Assembly: GCF_009707365.1 (NCBI RefSeq)
Contig: NZ_CP046122.1
Location: 2,480,001-2,544,000, forward strand
DNA: 64,000 nucleotides
Source: Microlunatus sp. Gsoil 973
GTDB taxonomy: Bacteria; Actinomycetota; Actinomycetes; Propionibacteriales; Propionibacteriaceae
Direction of reading: 5' to 3'
In this document: in pieces, positions 62,185 to 64,000 of the stretch
How positions within the stretch are numbered: the stretch's first letter is position 1
Layout: every line of letters begins with the position of its first letter
Made by a program: the position numbers and the translations under genes
The notes under the pieces: generated by a model
The model's input: only the letters and a program-made list of their open reading frames with translations
Told to the model about the DNA's origin: nothing
Database searches by the model: none

Positions 62185-64000
62185 TCACCCCTGCCAGAAG
62201 ATCTCGTCGACAACCCGCTTCGCCCGGCGGGCGATCCGTTGGTAGTCGGCCACCAGATGTGATCCCTCGCCCGGCCGGCGGCCCATCAGCTGGGCGACGG
62301 CGGACAGCTCCCGGGGGTCGGTCGGGAAGGTGTCGGAGCCGCGACCCCGGACCAGCATGATCTGGTTGCGGATCCGGCTGGCCGTCAGCCACGCCTCGCG
62401 CAGCCACTGCGCCTGCCGGGGCGCCAGCAACCCGGCGTCGGTTGCCACCTGCAGGGCCTCGATCGTCCGTCCGGTTCGCAACTGCGGCAGCCGTCCGGCG
62501 TGCTGCAGCTGCAGCAACTGAACGGTCCATTCCACATCGCTCAGCCCGCCGGGGCCGAGTTTGAGGTGCTTGGCCGGATCCGTGCCGCGGGGCAGCCGTT
62601 CGACCTCCATCCGCGCCTTCAGCCGGCGGATGTCGGTCAGCTGCGCCGCGGTCAGCCCGTCGGCCGGCCAGCGGTACGGCTCGACGATCGCCATCAGCTG
62701 CCGGCCGAGATCAAGATCACCGGCCAGTGGCGCGGCGCGGATCAGCGCCTGCATCTCCCAGGTCGCCGACCAGCGCTCGTAGTAGACCCGGTACGCCGGC
62801 AGCGACCGGATCAACGGACCGCCTTTGCCCTCCGGACGCAGGTTGGTATCGATGGCCAGGGCCGGGTCGGCGCCCGGCAGCGACAGCAACCTGCGCAGCT
62901 CGGTGATCACCGCCGAACCACCGCGGGTGTCGTCGGAGGACATCACGAACATCGCATCGGCGTCGGAGGCGTAGCTCAGCTCCCGACCGCCCCAGCGGCC
63001 CATCGCGATCACCGCGATGGTGACGTTCGGATCCAGCTCTTTGGGGTTCCGGGTGACGGCAAGCGCTGTGTGGATCGTCGCCGAGGCGAGATCGGTGAGC
63101 GACTCACCGACCGCGAGCACGTCCAGGAAACCGAGCAGGTCGGCCGCCGCGATCCGGAACAGTTCACGCCGCCTGATCGCCCGGATCGCCTCCACCGCTG
63201 CGTTCGGGCTGGACTGCCGACCGGCCGCCGCGGACATCTCCGAGCGCAGCCGCTCGAAGGAGCGCGGAATCAGTTCATGATCATCGGCCAGCATCTGGAC
63301 GCTCTGCGGTGCCCGGCGGAGCAGGCTCACCGCGTACCGGCTGGAGGCCAGGATCCGGGCGAAGCGGTGCGCCAGCTCGCCCTCGTCGCGCAGCGCCCGC
63401 AGGTACCAGGGGGTCGTGCCCAGCGCGTCGCTGGTCTGCCGGAACGCCAGCAGGCCATGATCGGGATTGGGGGCGTCGGCGAACCAGCCGAGCATCGCCG
63501 GGAGCAGTTGCCGCTGGATCTCCGCGCGCCGGCTGACACCCTGGGACAGCGCTTCGATGTGTCGAAGGGCCGCCTTGGGGTCCTCGTAGCCGAGCGCCGC
63601 CAACCGGTCCTGGGCCGCCTCGGTGGTGAGCCGGAGCCCGTCGGAGGGGATGCTGGCGACCGCGTCGAGCACGGGTGAGTAGAACAGCCGCCGATGGAGC
63701 GCCTGGACCCGCTGGGCCGTGGTCCGCCAGGTGTTCAGCAGCCCGTTCACCGGGTCGGCGTAGTGCAGTGACCGGCCGATCCGTCGAAGATCATCTTCGG
63801 CGGTCGGCAGTACATGGCTGCGGCGCAGCCGCTGCAGCTGGATCCGGTGTTCCAGGGTGCGCAGGAACTGATAGGCCAGCGCGAATCCCTTGCCGTCCTC
63901 GCGTCCGACGTAACCGTGGTCGATCAGTGCCCGGAGCGCGTCAAGGGTGGAGCGGCTGCGCAACCGCTCGTCCACTCGTCCGTGCACCAGCTGCAACAGT
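62185..64000 (-). CDS. glnE: glutamine synthetase adenylyltransferase (3' part)
   Basis: The C-terminal 604 or so codons of a protein usually about 1000 residues long; the start lies beyond the right edge. The end of the N-terminal adenylyl-removing half is seen in ALIDHGYVGREDGKGFALAYQFLRTLEHRIQL. The adenylylating domain has VIAMGRWGGRELSYASDADAMFV, with the G-G and D-x-D metal-binding pair, and IDTNLRPEGKGGPLIRSL. It attaches AMP to the Tyr of GlnA, whose site is intact at 46.6-48.0 kb. No frameshift is visible. Confidence 0.93.
   Translation of the reverse strand, partial: LLQLVHGRVDERLRSRSTLDALRALIDHGYVGREDGKGFALAYQFLRTLEHRIQLQRLRRSHVLPTAEDDLRRIGRSLHYADPVNGLLNTWRTTAQRVQALHRRLFYSPVLDAVASIPSDGLRLTTEAAQDRLAALGYEDPKAALRHIEALSQGVSRRAEIQRQLLPAMLGWFADAPNPDHGLLAFRQTSDALGTTPWYLRALRDEGELAHRFARILASSRYAVSLLRRAPQSVQMLADDHELIPRSFERLRSEMSAAAGRQSSPNAAVEAIRAIRRRELFRIAAADLLGFLDVLAVGESLTDLASATIHTALAVTRNPKELDPNVTIAVIAMGRWGGRELSYASDADAMFVMSSDDTRGGSAVITELRRLLSLPGADPALAIDTNLRPEGKGGPLIRSLPAYRVYYERWSATWEMQALIRAAPLAGDLDLGRQLMAIVEPYRWPADGLTAAQLTDIRRLKARMEVERLPRGTDPAKHLKLGPGGLSDVEWTVQLLQLQHAGRLPQLRTGRTIEALQVATDAGLLAPRQAQWLREAWLTASRIRNQIMLVRGRGSDTFPTDPRELSAVAQLMGRRPGEGSHLVADYQRIARRAKRVVDEIFWQG

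Noticed and set aside
16051-64000. Long open frames antisense to sucB, glnA, PBP, glnE and others
   Set aside because: High GC makes long shadow frames; they show no family sequence, and the sense genes have full motifs.
1-64000. CRISPR arrays, prophage, IS elements, tRNA or rRNA genes
   Set aside because: No spaced direct repeats of CRISPR type, transposase, integrase, phage structural genes, or recognisable tRNA/rRNA sequence were seen.

Overview
The window looks like a chromosomal segment of a high-GC actinobacterium. A mycothiol glycosyltransferase (MshA-like), a GlnR-type box at glnA, GlnE, DUF222/HNH, DUF3043, DUF4191 and PspAA proteins, and many leaderless promoters all point to Actinomycetota. 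A member of the Propionibacteriaceae (Microlunatus-like) is my best guess, by inference only. I see no rRNA, tRNA, CRISPR array, prophage or insertion sequence. Most of the window is core or housekeeping DNA with small accessory cassettes.

Layout. 0-7 kb: start of an ErpA/IscA-type Fe-S carrier, glycerate kinase, a DinB-fold protein, then an oxidative sugar cassette (SDR dehydrogenase, SMP-30 lactonase, convergent IlvD/Edd dehydratase) and an SGNH hydrolase broken by four frameshifts. 7-18 kb: PspA/PspAA, DUF3043, threonine synthase, an MFS exporter with a divergent ArsR-like regulator, aldo/keto reductase, LLM flavin oxidoreductase, DUF998 protein, NAD-epimerase, sugar-type MFS porter and NUDIX hydrolase. 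18-32 kb is a lipoate-centred block: gcvT, pepA, lpd, sucB, lipB and lipA, interleaved with an ABC exporter, an SGNH hydrolase and an ECF41 sigma factor paired with a carboxymuconolactone-decarboxylase-family protein. 32-44 kb: two tandem sulfotransferases behind an ABC-F ATPase, a glycolate/lactate-type FAD oxidase, a CE15-like esterase, a TetR/FAD-monooxygenase pair with a clear operator, and a three-gene ABC exporter. 44-64 kb: YCII protein, alanine-glyoxylate-type aminotransferase, RBBP9-like hydrolase, glnA with a GlnR box, CPT-like kinase, DUF222-HNH protein, HAD phosphatase, two flavin oxidoreductases, class A PBP, aldehyde dehydrogenase, MshA, MHS-family porter, GH15 glucanase/trehalase-like enzyme, and the 3' part of glnE.

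Three patterns run through the window. (1) At least ten single-base frameshifts interrupt otherwise well-conserved genes, most of them in short C/G runs and including the likely important threonine synthase. This suggests base-calling or assembly indels more than decay. (2) Many genes have a -10-like TANNNT hexamer 6-9 nt before the start codon, which is the layout of leaderless transcription, and it helped choose starts. (3) Several convergent pairs meet with back-to-back stops in TGATCA, TCATGA or CTAG.

The best-supported regulatory findings are twin ECF41-type promoters (CGTCACA-N16-CGTC on both strands) between the ECF41 and CMD genes, a four-part GlnR box at glnA, an 11-1-11 TetR operator, a multi-half-site operator beside the ArsR-like gene, and a CRP-like palindrome at 44.3 kb. 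I found no clearly undescribed large system. The least familiar gene set is the ABC-F plus tandem sulfotransferase operon.
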